A stretch of DNA of 50,016 nt, from positions 1 to 50,016 of the forward strand of contig JAGGSQ010000040.1 in NCBI GenBank assembly GCA_021159015.1, written 5' to 3'. A program made the position numbers and the translations under genes. This document shows, one piece after another, positions 20,969 to 29,947 of this stretch. Numbering within the stretch: position 1 is the stretch's first letter; the number at the start of each line of letters is the position of its first letter. The stretch is from Candidatus Omnitrophota bacterium. GTDB lineage: Bacteria > Omnitrophota > Gorgyraeia > Duberdicusellales > Duberdicusellaceae. Below the pieces are notes generated by a model. That model saw only the letters and a program-made list of their open reading frames with translations. It ran no database searches and was not told the origin of the DNA.

Positions 20969-22087
20969 CTATTCTATCAATTTTAAAGATAACTCTGCAA
21001 TCTCTAAAGAAGAAGCAGGATGAGCATAGTTATAGGCTTTCTCCCGAATATGCTCCAACATATCTCTATTCTGCAAGAGGCGTTCTACTTGCAGTTTAAT
21101 CTCTCCGTAATCACAGGCCAAGAAAGCAATCTCTCTCTCTTCCAAATACCGAATATTATTCTCCTCCTGGCCTGGAATTGGCCTGAAAGCTATAATAGCC
21201 ATTTTTTTGGCCAGAGCTTCAGAAATAGTACTTCCTCCTGCTTTAGTGATAATTATCTCTGCAAAATCCATAAATTTATCTACATCTTCTGTATAGGAAA
21301 ACAAAAATAGCTCCTTTCTGGCGGTGCGGCGGTAACTACTAAGACGCCGGTAAAGCTTGCGGTTTCTGCCGCAAACTACAATCATTTGAAAATCAACATA
21401 GGAATTATCCAGCACTTCGACTATTTTCTCTAAAGGCCCTAAGCCGGAGCCTCCTCCCATAAGAAGAATGGTTTTTTTATCGGGAGCAAGGCCAAACTTA
21501 GAAGCTACAGCTTTCCTGTTGTTTTCTTGCACAAATTTGGGCATAATAGGAATACCCAAAATTTTTATTTTCTCCCGGGGTATGTTTTCACTTACCAGTT
21601 TATCTTTAGCTTCCGGCGTAGCCACAGTATAAAAATCGACCTCGCGGTAAGGCCAGAAGCCGTGAGGGAAGAAATCAGTAACAACTCCCACTAAAGGAAT
21701 GCTTAAGTGATAGTATCTTTTATAGAAAGCAACAACGCCGCAGGGAAAAGCTTGTGTAGTAATTATGCAGGCCGGCTGAAATTTCTCCAGGAGATTCCGG
21801 GTTTTTTTTAAATTCAGAAAATGAATCAGGGATTTAAGAGGGTTGAGGTTACGGATAACTGTTTTCTTGTCGTAAATCCTTCCCCAAAGAAAAGGAAATC
21901 TTTTTATACTTAAATAGTAAAAAAAATTTATAACTTTTTCTGAGAGAGGATGGTAATAGCGAAAAGCGTTTACCAGGCTAACCGAAATATCACTATTTTT
22001 TAGAAGTAAGGCTTCTTTAAGAGAAAGGGCAGCCCGATAGTGGCCGGAGGATTCAGTAATATAAAGAATAAGTATGTTCTTTGCCAC
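20969..22087 (-). CDS. GT28/MurG-like glycosyltransferase (MGDG synthase / processive diacylglycerol glucosyltransferase type)
   Basis: ILILYITESSGHYRAALSLKEAL; VTDFFPHGFWPY; ILLMGGGSGLGPLEKI; FAEIIITKAGGSTISEALAKKMAIIAFRPIPGQEENN. Confidence 0.88.
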   Translation of the reverse strand: MAKNILILYITESSGHYRAALSLKEALLLKNSDISVSLVNAFRYYHPLSEKVINFFYYLSIKRFPFLWGRIYDKKTVIRNLNPLKSLIHFLNLKKTRNLLEKFQPACIITTQAFPCGVVAFYKRYYHLSIPLVGVVTDFFPHGFWPYREVDFYTVATPEAKDKLVSENIPREKIKILGIPIMPKFVQENNRKAVASKFGLAPDKKTILLMGGGSGLGPLEKIVEVLDNSYVDFQMIVVCGRNRKLYRRLSSYRRTARKELFLFSYTEDVDKFMDFAEIIITKAGGSTISEALAKKMAIIAFRPIPGQEENNIRYLEEREIAFLACDYGEIKLQVERLLQNRDMLEHIREKAYNYAHPASSLEIAELSLKLIE

Positions 22088-22088
22088 T

Positions 22089-23270
22089 TCAAACTTCCTC
22101 CCTCATTAGCACATTAAGAAATGCCTCTACTATATCCGGACGAAACTGAGTCCCCTTGTTTTTTCTTATCTCTCCTATCGCCCTTTCCTTAGCAAGAGCT
22201 TTTCGGTAAGGACGATCGGAAGTCATAGCATCATAAGCATCCGCCAACCCTATAATCGCTGCTATCAGGGGTATATGGCAGCCCCGCCGGCCCTCGGGAT
22301 AGCCTCGGCCGTCGTACCTTTCGTGATGATGTTTTATCCCTAAAATCGCATCCTTAAATTCTTTACGCAAGGGATAAAGTATGTTTACGCCAATCACAGG
22401 GTGTTGCTCGATAATATGTCTCTCTTCTGGAGTAAGAGGCCCCTGTTTGTTAATAATATGTTCCGGTATGCCAATTTTACCAATATCATGCAGCAAAGCG
22501 GCAATATGAAGCATCTCTTTCATACGTAGTTTCTCCTGGTAATTCTTTTTTTTAACTATACCCCGCCGGCAAAGCTCTTCAAATATCTTAAGCGAAAGCA
22601 CAGCCACACGGGAAGTATGACCAGAGGTATATTTGTCTTTTGCTTCAATGGCACCACCTAACACTTCGATCATCCGCAAGAAGAGTTTTCTATTTTTGTC
22701 TAGTTGAATTCTAATACCTTGAAAGAGCTTAGCATTCTCAATTGCCATTGCTACATCAGAAGCAAGAATAGACAGATAGCCCAATTCTGAAAAAGTAAAG
22801 GTTTTCCTCTTCATTTTTTTGCCTAGAATTACTATCCCTACCAATTTATCTCGAAAAAAACAGGGCAGGCATACTTCAGCTTTATGAAGCTCCATCTGAT
22901 ACTGCAATTCTTTAAGGAGCTGGCGACGCAGGGGATCTTTAAGCATCTTTTTGGATTCTAAAGTTCTCTTAATCCGTGAATGAATAAGAAAATCGTCTCT
23001 CCAGAAACGATAACCATAGGAAAAATATTTCACCATAGGATTCTCCCGCCTCACCCTCGCAAAGCCCTCGGATAGTTTTGTGCCGCTTTTTCCCCCTGAA
23101 ACGGTCAAAGTATAATACCCTTTTTCTTCCTCATAGAGAAGAAAACCTGCATGTTCTAGACCTATAGCTTTAATTACTATTTTTATAATAAGACGAATCA
23201 ATACATCGGGGTCATGAATAAGAATCATCTGGCGGGCAGCCTGTTCTAAGATCTTTCTATACCCTATCAC
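22089..23270 (-). CDS. GAF + HD-GYP domain protein (putative c-di-GMP phosphodiesterase)
   Basis: N-terminal GAF-like region; HTSRVAVLSLKIFEEL..LLHDIGKIGIPEHIINKQGPLTPEERHIIEQHPVIG..IKHHHERYDGRGYPEG. Confidence 0.93.
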   Translation of the reverse strand: MIGYRKILEQAARQMILIHDPDVLIRLIIKIVIKAIGLEHAGFLLYEEEKGYYTLTVSGGKSGTKLSEGFARVRRENPMVKYFSYGYRFWRDDFLIHSRIKRTLESKKMLKDPLRRQLLKELQYQMELHKAEVCLPCFFRDKLVGIVILGKKMKRKTFTFSELGYLSILASDVAMAIENAKLFQGIRIQLDKNRKLFLRMIEVLGGAIEAKDKYTSGHTSRVAVLSLKIFEELCRRGIVKKKNYQEKLRMKEMLHIAALLHDIGKIGIPEHIINKQGPLTPEERHIIEQHPVIGVNILYPLRKEFKDAILGIKHHHERYDGRGYPEGRRGCHIPLIAAIIGLADAYDAMTSDRPYRKALAKERAIGEIRKNKGTQFRPDIVEAFLNVLMREEV

Positions 23271-23628
23271 GGCCTAAGAAACCCTTGATTACTTTGTCAA
23301 TCTCAGAAAGCTCTACCGGCTTGGAGAGAAATACTTCCGCTCCCAATTTTTTGACCTCAGCAATTACGACAGAAGATTTTCTGGAGGTAAGCATTCCGAT
23401 ATGGGGGCCGCTATCAATAGCTTTAAGTCTTTGGAGAAGAGTTAATCCATCCATATCCGGCATAACTATATCCAGGAGTACAACGTTTGGCTTTTCTTTC
23501 TTATAAATCTCTACCGCCGTAGCAGCGGAAGTAGCAGAAAACACCTTGATATTTCTGCGTTTTAAGAAGCTCACAAGAAAATTTGATACCTCTTTCTCAT
23601 TATCTACAACTAAAACTCTCTCTCCCAT
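23257..23628 (-). CDS. Stand-alone response regulator receiver protein
   Basis: ERVLVVDNEKEVSNFLVSFLKRR; PNVVLLDIVMPDMDGLTLLQRLKAID; VFLSKPVELSEID; overlaps the HD-GYP gene by 14 nt. Confidence 0.93.
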   Translation of the reverse strand: MGERVLVVDNEKEVSNFLVSFLKRRNIKVFSATSAATAVEIYKKEKPNVVLLDIVMPDMDGLTLLQRLKAIDSGPHIGMLTSRKSSVVIAEVKKLGAEVFLSKPVELSEIDKVIKGFLGRDRV

Positions 23629-23741
23629 AATTTGTAGTCTTCTGAACTAACCATAACAGATTCTATCAGAATAGGATACATTATCAATATTTTTATTCAG
23701 CCAGTAAGAAAAGATAATAATTAAAATTACTTTTATTTCTA

Positions 23742-25136
23742 TTAATAACTGTCAAACCTCTCGATATCGTCTTCTTCGAGATAATTACCAATCTGAACTT
23801 CAATTATTCTAAGCCGGCAAGAAGAAGGGTTGCAGAGTTTATGCTTCTGCCCCTTTTTCACAAATATACTTCTATTCTTACGCAGAATAATCGTTTTTCT
23901 TCCCAGGATTATTTTTGCTGTCCCCTCTACTATATTCCAATGTTCGCTGCGATATTTATGGCGCTGAAGAGATAAACACTTATGGGGATACAAAAAAATC
24001 TCCTTTACCTTATATCCCTCTCCTTTTTGTAATAACATATAATATCCCCACGGACGCCAGACCTTAATATTATTGTCAACTTCGGGATATTTTTTTTCTC
24101 CTAAATATCTAACAATCTCTTTCACATAAGAACTTTTGCCTTTTTTAAGTAAAAGTAGCGCATCTGTACTATCCACAACCAGAAGATCTTTAACCCCCGC
24201 GGCTACCACTAACTTATCTGCCCATACCTCACAGTTATGAGCATTGAGAAAACTTAAGATTTGTGTTTTATATTTACCTCTTCGATGGCGGGAAAAAAAA
24301 GAGAAGAAGCTTTCCCACGTTCCTAAATCAGACCATTTCCCCTCCAGTCTTACTCCCCATCCTAAGCTAGTCTTTTCCATAAGGCCATAATCTAAAGATT
24401 GGACGGGAAGAGAAGAAAACTCCCGGTTAAAAACACTCTTATCTTTTTGATAAATTTTGAAGAACAGAGGATTAACTTTCTCCAGCTCATTTTCAAATAC
24501 ATCTTTCCGGAAACAAAATATACCACAGTTCCACAAAGCTCCTTCTTTAATTAGGGCCCGCGCTTTAGCAACCGAAGGTTTCTCAACAAATGTCTTAATG
24601 GCGAAAATACCCTCCCGGGAAGATTGAGACTGAGGCAGAATATAGCCATAATCGGACATAGCTCCAGAAGGTCGTACTCCTAATACCACAATCTTTTTTT
24701 CTCTTGCCAGTTTTATGCCTTTCTTTACGCTAAGCCGAAAAGAGGCCAAAGGAGAAATGGTATGATCCGAGGGAAATACCACAAAGACTTCTTTTCCCTG
24801 ACATTTTACCTCTAAATTCTTAAGCATAAACAGTACTGCCCCCAGAGTGCTGCGTGGCGCTGGTTCAAAAAGAATGTTTTTCTTAAGAAGAGATTTCTGT
24901 TTTCTGCTTAATCCTTTAACAAAATCGATCTGGTTGAACGTACGAAAACGGTACTCAAAAGAAGTAATAACAAATATATCCTGGGCAGAGAATAGCTGCA
25001 GTGTGCGTTTTAAAGTTCTCTGGAATAATGATTCATGCCCAAAAATCTCAAGAAATTGCTTAGGGGAATTAGAACGAGAAAGAGGCCAGAGGCGACTGCC
25101 ACCTCCTCCTGCTAATATTACCGCCCTTACTTTCAT
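23742..25136 (-). CDS. manC: Mannose-1-phosphate guanylyltransferase / mannose-6-phosphate isomerase (type II)
   Basis: AVILAGGGGSRLWPLSRSNSPKQFLEIFG; VFPSDHTI; VEKPSVAKA; C-terminal cupin RPWGYYMLLQKGEGYKVKEIFLYPHKCLSLQRHKYRSEHWNIVEGTAKI. Confidence 0.95.
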   Translation of the reverse strand: MKVRAVILAGGGGSRLWPLSRSNSPKQFLEIFGHESLFQRTLKRTLQLFSAQDIFVITSFEYRFRTFNQIDFVKGLSRKQKSLLKKNILFEPAPRSTLGAVLFMLKNLEVKCQGKEVFVVFPSDHTISPLASFRLSVKKGIKLAREKKIVVLGVRPSGAMSDYGYILPQSQSSREGIFAIKTFVEKPSVAKARALIKEGALWNCGIFCFRKDVFENELEKVNPLFFKIYQKDKSVFNREFSSLPVQSLDYGLMEKTSLGWGVRLEGKWSDLGTWESFFSFFSRHRRGKYKTQILSFLNAHNCEVWADKLVVAAGVKDLLVVDSTDALLLLKKGKSSYVKEIVRYLGEKKYPEVDNNIKVWRPWGYYMLLQKGEGYKVKEIFLYPHKCLSLQRHKYRSEHWNIVEGTAKIILGRKTIILRKNRSIFVKKGQKHKLCNPSSCRLRIIEVQIGNYLEEDDIERFDSY

Positions 25137-25143
25137 CTATCGA

Positions 25144-26649
25144 CTAATCCTTCTTCTCATATCGCAATTCTTTCAGGCGGCGGGAGAAAAAACCGCCGGT
25201 ATAGCCATCCAGTGTGGCCGTAAGTTCCTCTATCCTCATCTTAGTCTTACGCAAATCCTCAGTGTTAAAAGAACCTCCTTCTTCTTTTAGCTTCAGTGCT
25301 AACCTTTTCCTCTCAAAATATATCCGATTCACATCATCCAATATGTCCAGGCGCAACTGAGTATCAAGGCGGGCCCGCGTATCAATATCGTCTTCGTAGG
25401 CATTCCATACTAAGTCTCCTATATCCCAGGAAAGAGAGACGCTCCAATCGCGCGGACCTACAAATGCTCTACTATTATAATTATTAGTTCCGGCCGTACC
25501 GTAAATAGTTTTATCATAACTCAAATTTAGCGTAGGCATAAGAGCGCGGTACCTAAGAGCCCTCCTCCACTTTTTTATTTTCTCAGGATGGACTGCATTA
25601 TACCTCAGAGCTGCTTCCTGAACCTCACGGATATCAGGCTGAGGCAGAAGAGAAAAGGCAACATCTTCTCTTTTATTATTCAAGCCCAATTTTGAACTCA
25701 CAAAAACTCCTTTAGCGGTAGCTACCCATAACCTCCCGTAGCTATCTTCTACTACATCCCTTATTTTAATACTACTAATTCCCCGGTAAAGACATTCTGT
25801 TTTGTTATTTCTGATATTAAAAGAATATAGGCCTTTCTCGGAAGCGACATAAAGGCAGGAACTATTTTTATCATACCAAAGAGAATTTATTTTGACTTGA
25901 GGCAGAAAATCTACTATCTTTTCTAACTTTCCTTTTTCTTCCCACCGGTAAAGCCCACTGGAAGTTCCCAGGTAAACTTTGCCTCCTCCTAAAACCAAAC
26001 ACGTAGGTTGGCGGCGAGAATAGCTGTCTTCGGCAGGTGAGTTAGGAACAACAAATAATCGCCTGAAGCCTTCTTCTTCCTTGTATTTATACCCCCCCCT
26101 GCCAGTGGCCAGAAATATTGCCTTGTGGTCTGCGGCGGAAGGAAGAATATAATAAACTTCCGTCTCCGGCATACCCGATATCCTGCGCCACTTGTATATT
26201 TCTGCATCGCAAGAGTAAAGCCCGCGGGAAGTGCCTAAATAGAGAGCTCTGCCTTGCTGAGCTAAACAAAGAAGCTTTTCTGTGTCTTCGCCTGCTGCTG
26301 CGGGACGATATATCTTCAGAAAATCGTTACCTTTATCCCGGCTTAAATATAGACCGCCAGCTGTTACTAAAAATACACCTCCTTCTTTAGCACTATCTAA
26401 GACAATATAGTTGATAGGGTTTGATTTAGTAACAAAAATTCTTTCCCAGCTTTTTCCTTTATCTTCACTTCGAAATAATTCTGACTGAGAAGAGACAAAA
26501 ATAGTGTTTTTATCTAGAGACGAAATAGCAATATGAAAGATATTGCTGCTGAGTGCGGATATTTTATCAAACTGCCAAGAAGCAAAAGCAGAGAAAGAAA
26601 AAATACTCGCCAGCGAGACAAAAATAACATACCTCATTCTTATAAACAA
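25144..26649 (-). CDS. Secreted/periplasmic beta-propeller (Ycf48/two-component-regulator-propeller-like) with a C-terminal TolC-like/outer-membrane-associated tail
   Basis: Signal peptide; repeats such as LFRSEDKGKSWERIFV, GGLYLSRDKGNDFLKIY, GLYSCDAEIYKWRRIS, GLYRWEEKGKLEKI; tail WSVSLSWDIGDLVWNAYEDDIDTRARLDTQLRLDILDDVNRIYFERKRLALKL..RIEELTATLDGYTGGFFSRRL. Confidence 0.7.
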   Translation of the reverse strand: MFIRMRYVIFVSLASIFSFSAFASWQFDKISALSSNIFHIAISSLDKNTIFVSSQSELFRSEDKGKSWERIFVTKSNPINYIVLDSAKEGGVFLVTAGGLYLSRDKGNDFLKIYRPAAAGEDTEKLLCLAQQGRALYLGTSRGLYSCDAEIYKWRRISGMPETEVYYILPSAADHKAIFLATGRGGYKYKEEEGFRRLFVVPNSPAEDSYSRRQPTCLVLGGGKVYLGTSSGLYRWEEKGKLEKIVDFLPQVKINSLWYDKNSSCLYVASEKGLYSFNIRNNKTECLYRGISSIKIRDVVEDSYGRLWVATAKGVFVSSKLGLNNKREDVAFSLLPQPDIREVQEAALRYNAVHPEKIKKWRRALRYRALMPTLNLSYDKTIYGTAGTNNYNSRAFVGPRDWSVSLSWDIGDLVWNAYEDDIDTRARLDTQLRLDILDDVNRIYFERKRLALKLKEEGGSFNTEDLRKTKMRIEELTATLDGYTGGFFSRRLKELRYEKKD

Positions 26650-26728
26650 ATGATATCCAGAGATAAATAATTTTACTCCAGAAATTACAGTTTTAAAGAC
26701 TTTGCTTGGTGATTATAACACATCTGTT

Positions 26729-26757
26729 TTTACTTGTAAAAGCGAATTTTTTATAAT
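26729..26757 (+). promoter_or_regulatory. Putative sigma-70 promoter for the HARP-like gene
   Basis: TTTACT - 17 nt - TATAAT (26752-26757), ATG only 11 nt downstream of the -10 hexamer, implying a very short leader. Confidence 0.45.
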
Positions 26758-26768
26758 AGAATCTTGGC

Positions 26769-27320
26769 ATGAAAAAAGAAGCTGTAGTTATCGATACCAG
26801 TACTTTTGTCAATCCTGCCTCTTACAAATTATTTGCTAAAACTCCTGAGGAAGCTTTTATCAACATTATAGATTTATTAAAAAGACGCGCTAAACTCTAT
26901 ATGCCTCCTTCGGTTATGGAAGAACTGGCTAACTTTATAGATTACACCAAAATCCCTCCTTCTACTTTAACCTCTGTATCCCGCAAGCCCCCTCGCAAAT
27001 ACGAAATAAAACTGCCTGCTTTATTTATCTACGAACTAATCGAAGAAATAAGAGCACGGGTAAATAAAGGCCTGCGTGTGGCGGAGAAATCAGTAAGAAA
27101 GACCAAGAATCTTGACGAAAGAGATATCATTCAATCTCTCCGTCAGGAATATCGCCTGGCTCTACGGGAAGGAATAATCGACAGCAAAGAAGATGCTGAT
27201 TTGATTATTTTGGCTAAAGAATTAAAGGCTAAACTTCTTACCTGCGATAAAGGCCTAATAAAATGGGCTCATAAACTAGGCATAGAATGTCTCCTGCCTC
27301 AGAATATTAAACCTCTCTAA
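26769..27320 (+). CDS. PIN-domain protein of the 'RNA ligase partner'/UPF0278 family, HARP-like RNA-free RNase P candidate
   Basis: VVIDTSTFVNPASYKLFAKTPEEAF..IDLLKRRAKLYMPPSVMEELANFID..PRKYEIKLPALFIYELIEEIRARVNKGLRVAEK..IIDSKEDADLIILAKELKAKLLTCDKGLIKWAHKLGI; PIN acidic residues conserved; family recognised by pattern. Confidence 0.85.
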   Translation: MKKEAVVIDTSTFVNPASYKLFAKTPEEAFINIIDLLKRRAKLYMPPSVMEELANFIDYTKIPPSTLTSVSRKPPRKYEIKLPALFIYELIEEIRARVNKGLRVAEKSVRKTKNLDERDIIQSLRQEYRLALREGIIDSKEDADLIILAKELKAKLLTCDKGLIKWAHKLGIECLLPQNIKPL

Positions 27321-28092
27321 ATCTACGATAAAGCAGCTCAGCAATTCTTATAAAGTCCTTTAAATCAAGCTCCTCGGGGCGCACATCTTGAGAAATTCCC
27401 AGATCAGCCAGAATCTTTTTAGAGTCTATTTTTCCCGCCAAAGACTTGAGACTATTGACTATCTTCTTTCTTCTTTGAGAAAATACAACCTTCAACATAT
27501 GCCAAAGAAAATCCTCGCACCAACATCTCCTGCCGTAAGGCTTCTCAAAATCTATACAAATAAACCGTGAATTAACTTTAGGGGAAGGATAAAAAGCAGA
27601 AGGCGGTATACTAAAAAGAGGCACGACTTGAGCATAATATTGAAGAAAAAAGGTAAGAAAAGAACGTTGACGTCTTCCTATAAGTTTAGAACCAAACTCA
27701 TGCTGAAACATCAAGAAAGCTTGATCAATAAACTGCCGCTGCTCAACCAGATAATACACTAAATTATTACTTAAATAATAAGGGATATTGCCAACTACCG
27801 TAATTTTTCTACCCAGCCGCCTAAAATCAAACTCAAGGATATCCTTATGGTATAACTCAATATGACGACTTTTATCAAATTTTACTTTCAGAAGAGCAAA
27901 AAGCTTTCTGTCAATTTCCACCGCTAAAAGTTTTTTTGCCTGAGGCAGTAAAAACGCGGTAAGTTCTCCTCTGCCCGCTCCTATCTCTAAAATAACATCA
28001 CGCCTGCCTACTGCCTGAGCTATTTTTGCCAGAATCTTAGGTTGCCTGAGAAAATGCTGGCCTAAACTCTTAAGAGAAGAAAGAGAGCTCAT
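27307..28092 (-). CDS. rsmA: 16S rRNA (adenine1518-N6/adenine1519-N6)-dimethyltransferase
   Basis: LGQHFLRQPKILAKIAQAVG..VILEIGAGRGELTAFL; VVGNIPYYLSNNLVYYLVEQ; PSAFYPSPKVNSRF. Confidence 0.94.
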   Translation of the reverse strand: MSSLSSLKSLGQHFLRQPKILAKIAQAVGRRDVILEIGAGRGELTAFLLPQAKKLLAVEIDRKLFALLKVKFDKSRHIELYHKDILEFDFRRLGRKITVVGNIPYYLSNNLVYYLVEQRQFIDQAFLMFQHEFGSKLIGRRQRSFLTFFLQYYAQVVPLFSIPPSAFYPSPKVNSRFICIDFEKPYGRRCWCEDFLWHMLKVVFSQRRKKIVNSLKSLAGKIDSKKILADLGISQDVRPEELDLKDFIRIAELLYRRFREV

Positions 28093-29033
28093 AAATTTTG
28101 CAGAGATAAAAGCCGTGATGCTAAGTTAACAGCTTCCTTCATCGACCCCGGCTTAATTAAATAAGGCGTTCTTACTAATCCTGCTGCTACACCGTGAGCA
28201 GGAGAAGTGCGAACTATAGGAAGGCCTACGGTAAGATTTACTCCTTTCTCAAACTCTAAAAGGCGAAAAGGAATCATAGCCTGATCGTGATAAAGAGAAA
28301 GCACGCAGTCCCATTTCTCTTCTCTGGCCTTTCTAAATACACTGTCGGCAGGATAAGGCCCTATAAAATTTACTCTCTGGTTCTTAAACTTCTTCAGTAT
28401 AGCAAGAATAGCTTTCTCCTCTTCCTTTAAGAAAGTGTCAACTCCCGCATGAGGATTAAAACTACACACTCCCACGCGCGGGCGAGAAATGCCAAACCAT
28501 CCCTTAAGAGCAGAAATCATAAGGCTTATACTCTGAGAGAAATCATGGCGGCGTAAGAAGAAAGAGACTTTTCTCAGAAGAAGATGGCGAGTGAGAAGCG
28601 CTACTCTTAATTTCTTTCCCACCATCATCATCAAAACTTCTGAAGCAGAAAAAGCTCGCGCGAGAAATTCCGTATGCCCCAAGAATCTCTCATTGAGACT
28701 TACAGCTTCTTTAGAAACCGGCCCTGTCACTAACGCAGCAGAAGGATTATCTTTCATCATCTCCACTGCCTTATACAAATATTCCAGAGAAGCCCTACCG
28801 CTCTGCTTGTTAATAACTCCCGGCTTTATATGGCGGGCGTTATTAAGATTAATTATTCTTACTTTTTTCTTAACTAAACGATAGCCAGAAATTTTACTTA
28901 AAATATACTCATCCCCAATCAAAACACACCTGGTATTATAAGGAAGCCTTACTTCGGCTAGTGCTTTAATGCTTACCCACGGTCCGATACCTGCGGGATC
29001 ACCCGAACTAATTATTACTGTTTTCCCTGGCAT
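28089..29033 (-). CDS. pdxA: 4-hydroxythreonine-4-phosphate dehydrogenase
   Basis: SSGDPAGIGPWVSIKAL; ALVTGPVSKEAV; GHTEFLAR; SLYHDQAMIPFRLLEFEKGVNLTVGLPIVRTSPAHGVA. Confidence 0.95.
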   Translation of the reverse strand: MPGKTVIISSGDPAGIGPWVSIKALAEVRLPYNTRCVLIGDEYILSKISGYRLVKKKVRIINLNNARHIKPGVINKQSGRASLEYLYKAVEMMKDNPSAALVTGPVSKEAVSLNERFLGHTEFLARAFSASEVLMMMVGKKLRVALLTRHLLLRKVSFFLRRHDFSQSISLMISALKGWFGISRPRVGVCSFNPHAGVDTFLKEEEKAILAILKKFKNQRVNFIGPYPADSVFRKAREEKWDCVLSLYHDQAMIPFRLLEFEKGVNLTVGLPIVRTSPAHGVAAGLVRTPYLIKPGSMKEAVNLASRLLSLQNL

Positions 29034-29931
29034 ATATTTTTATAACCGCTTTCTTCTTTAATTCCTCAATCAACCCATCTAACTTATGCGCAAACTTATC
29101 CTGGTAAATGATTCCCCAGATTGTAGTCTGAGCTTCTTTTAAACTTATTAATCTTTCCGGCCTAACTTTTTTCACATAAAAAATAAAATAAGAATCCCCT
29201 ACTTCAATAATATCTGAACAATCTCCTTCCTTAAGAGAAAAAAGCGGCAGGAGCTCAGAACGGCACTGGCGCATATTAATGCTTCCGCTAAGAAATTGCT
29301 GCGGATAATCCTGTCTGGCCTTTGCAAATCCTTCCTTCTTTATTTCTGCTAAGGCATTCTCTGCCGAGACTTTAGACTCAAACTTAAGAGACTCATACTC
29401 TATCTCCTCAGGATGCCTAAACTGCTCTTGATGGGTCCGGTAGTAATTAGTTATCTCCGAAGGCTTTATTTCAATCGTCGGTCTTACTTTTCTATTTATA
29501 AATTCCCGGATAAGTAATTGCCTTTTTATTTTCTTCTTGATATCACTTATGCTAGTTCCTGTCTGTCTTAAATAAGCATCGAACTCATCCGGAGATGAGA
29601 AACTCTTGCGAAACTGTAAAAAACGTGTTTCAACCATCTCCTGCGGAATATCTATCTTCTCCTTCTCTGCTTCCTCTACAATTAAGATATCTCCTATGAG
29701 GTCCGCCAAAGCACTTTTTGCCTCTTCCTTATAAACCTTATCTAATTGAGAACCTCGATACTGCTGTGAGAGGCGAAAGCGAAGTCCTTCCAGGTAATTT
29801 CTCATATCTACCTGGGTAATCACGTGTTTATTTACTACCGCCAGTATCCTATCTGCAGTCTCTGCTTCCAGAACCACTGCTCTGGCAAAAAATACTGCCG
29901 TTAAGACTACAAAAATATAAATCTTACTCAT
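29008..29931 (-). CDS. SurA/PpiC-like periplasmic peptidyl-prolyl isomerase/chaperone
   Basis: Signal peptide; ADRILAVVNKHVITQVDMRNYLEGL; RKSFSSPDEFDAYLRQTGTSISDIKKKIKRQLLIREFINRKVRPTIEIKPSEITNYYRTHQEQFRHPEEI. Confidence 0.85.
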   Translation of the reverse strand: MSKIYIFVVLTAVFFARAVVLEAETADRILAVVNKHVITQVDMRNYLEGLRFRLSQQYRGSQLDKVYKEEAKSALADLIGDILIVEEAEKEKIDIPQEMVETRFLQFRKSFSSPDEFDAYLRQTGTSISDIKKKIKRQLLIREFINRKVRPTIEIKPSEITNYYRTHQEQFRHPEEIEYESLKFESKVSAENALAEIKKEGFAKARQDYPQQFLSGSINMRQCRSELLPLFSLKEGDCSDIIEVGDSYFIFYVKKVRPERLISLKEAQTTIWGIIYQDKFAHKLDGLIEELKKKAVIKIYARENSNN

Positions 29932-29947
29932 TTCCGCTCCTCCATCT

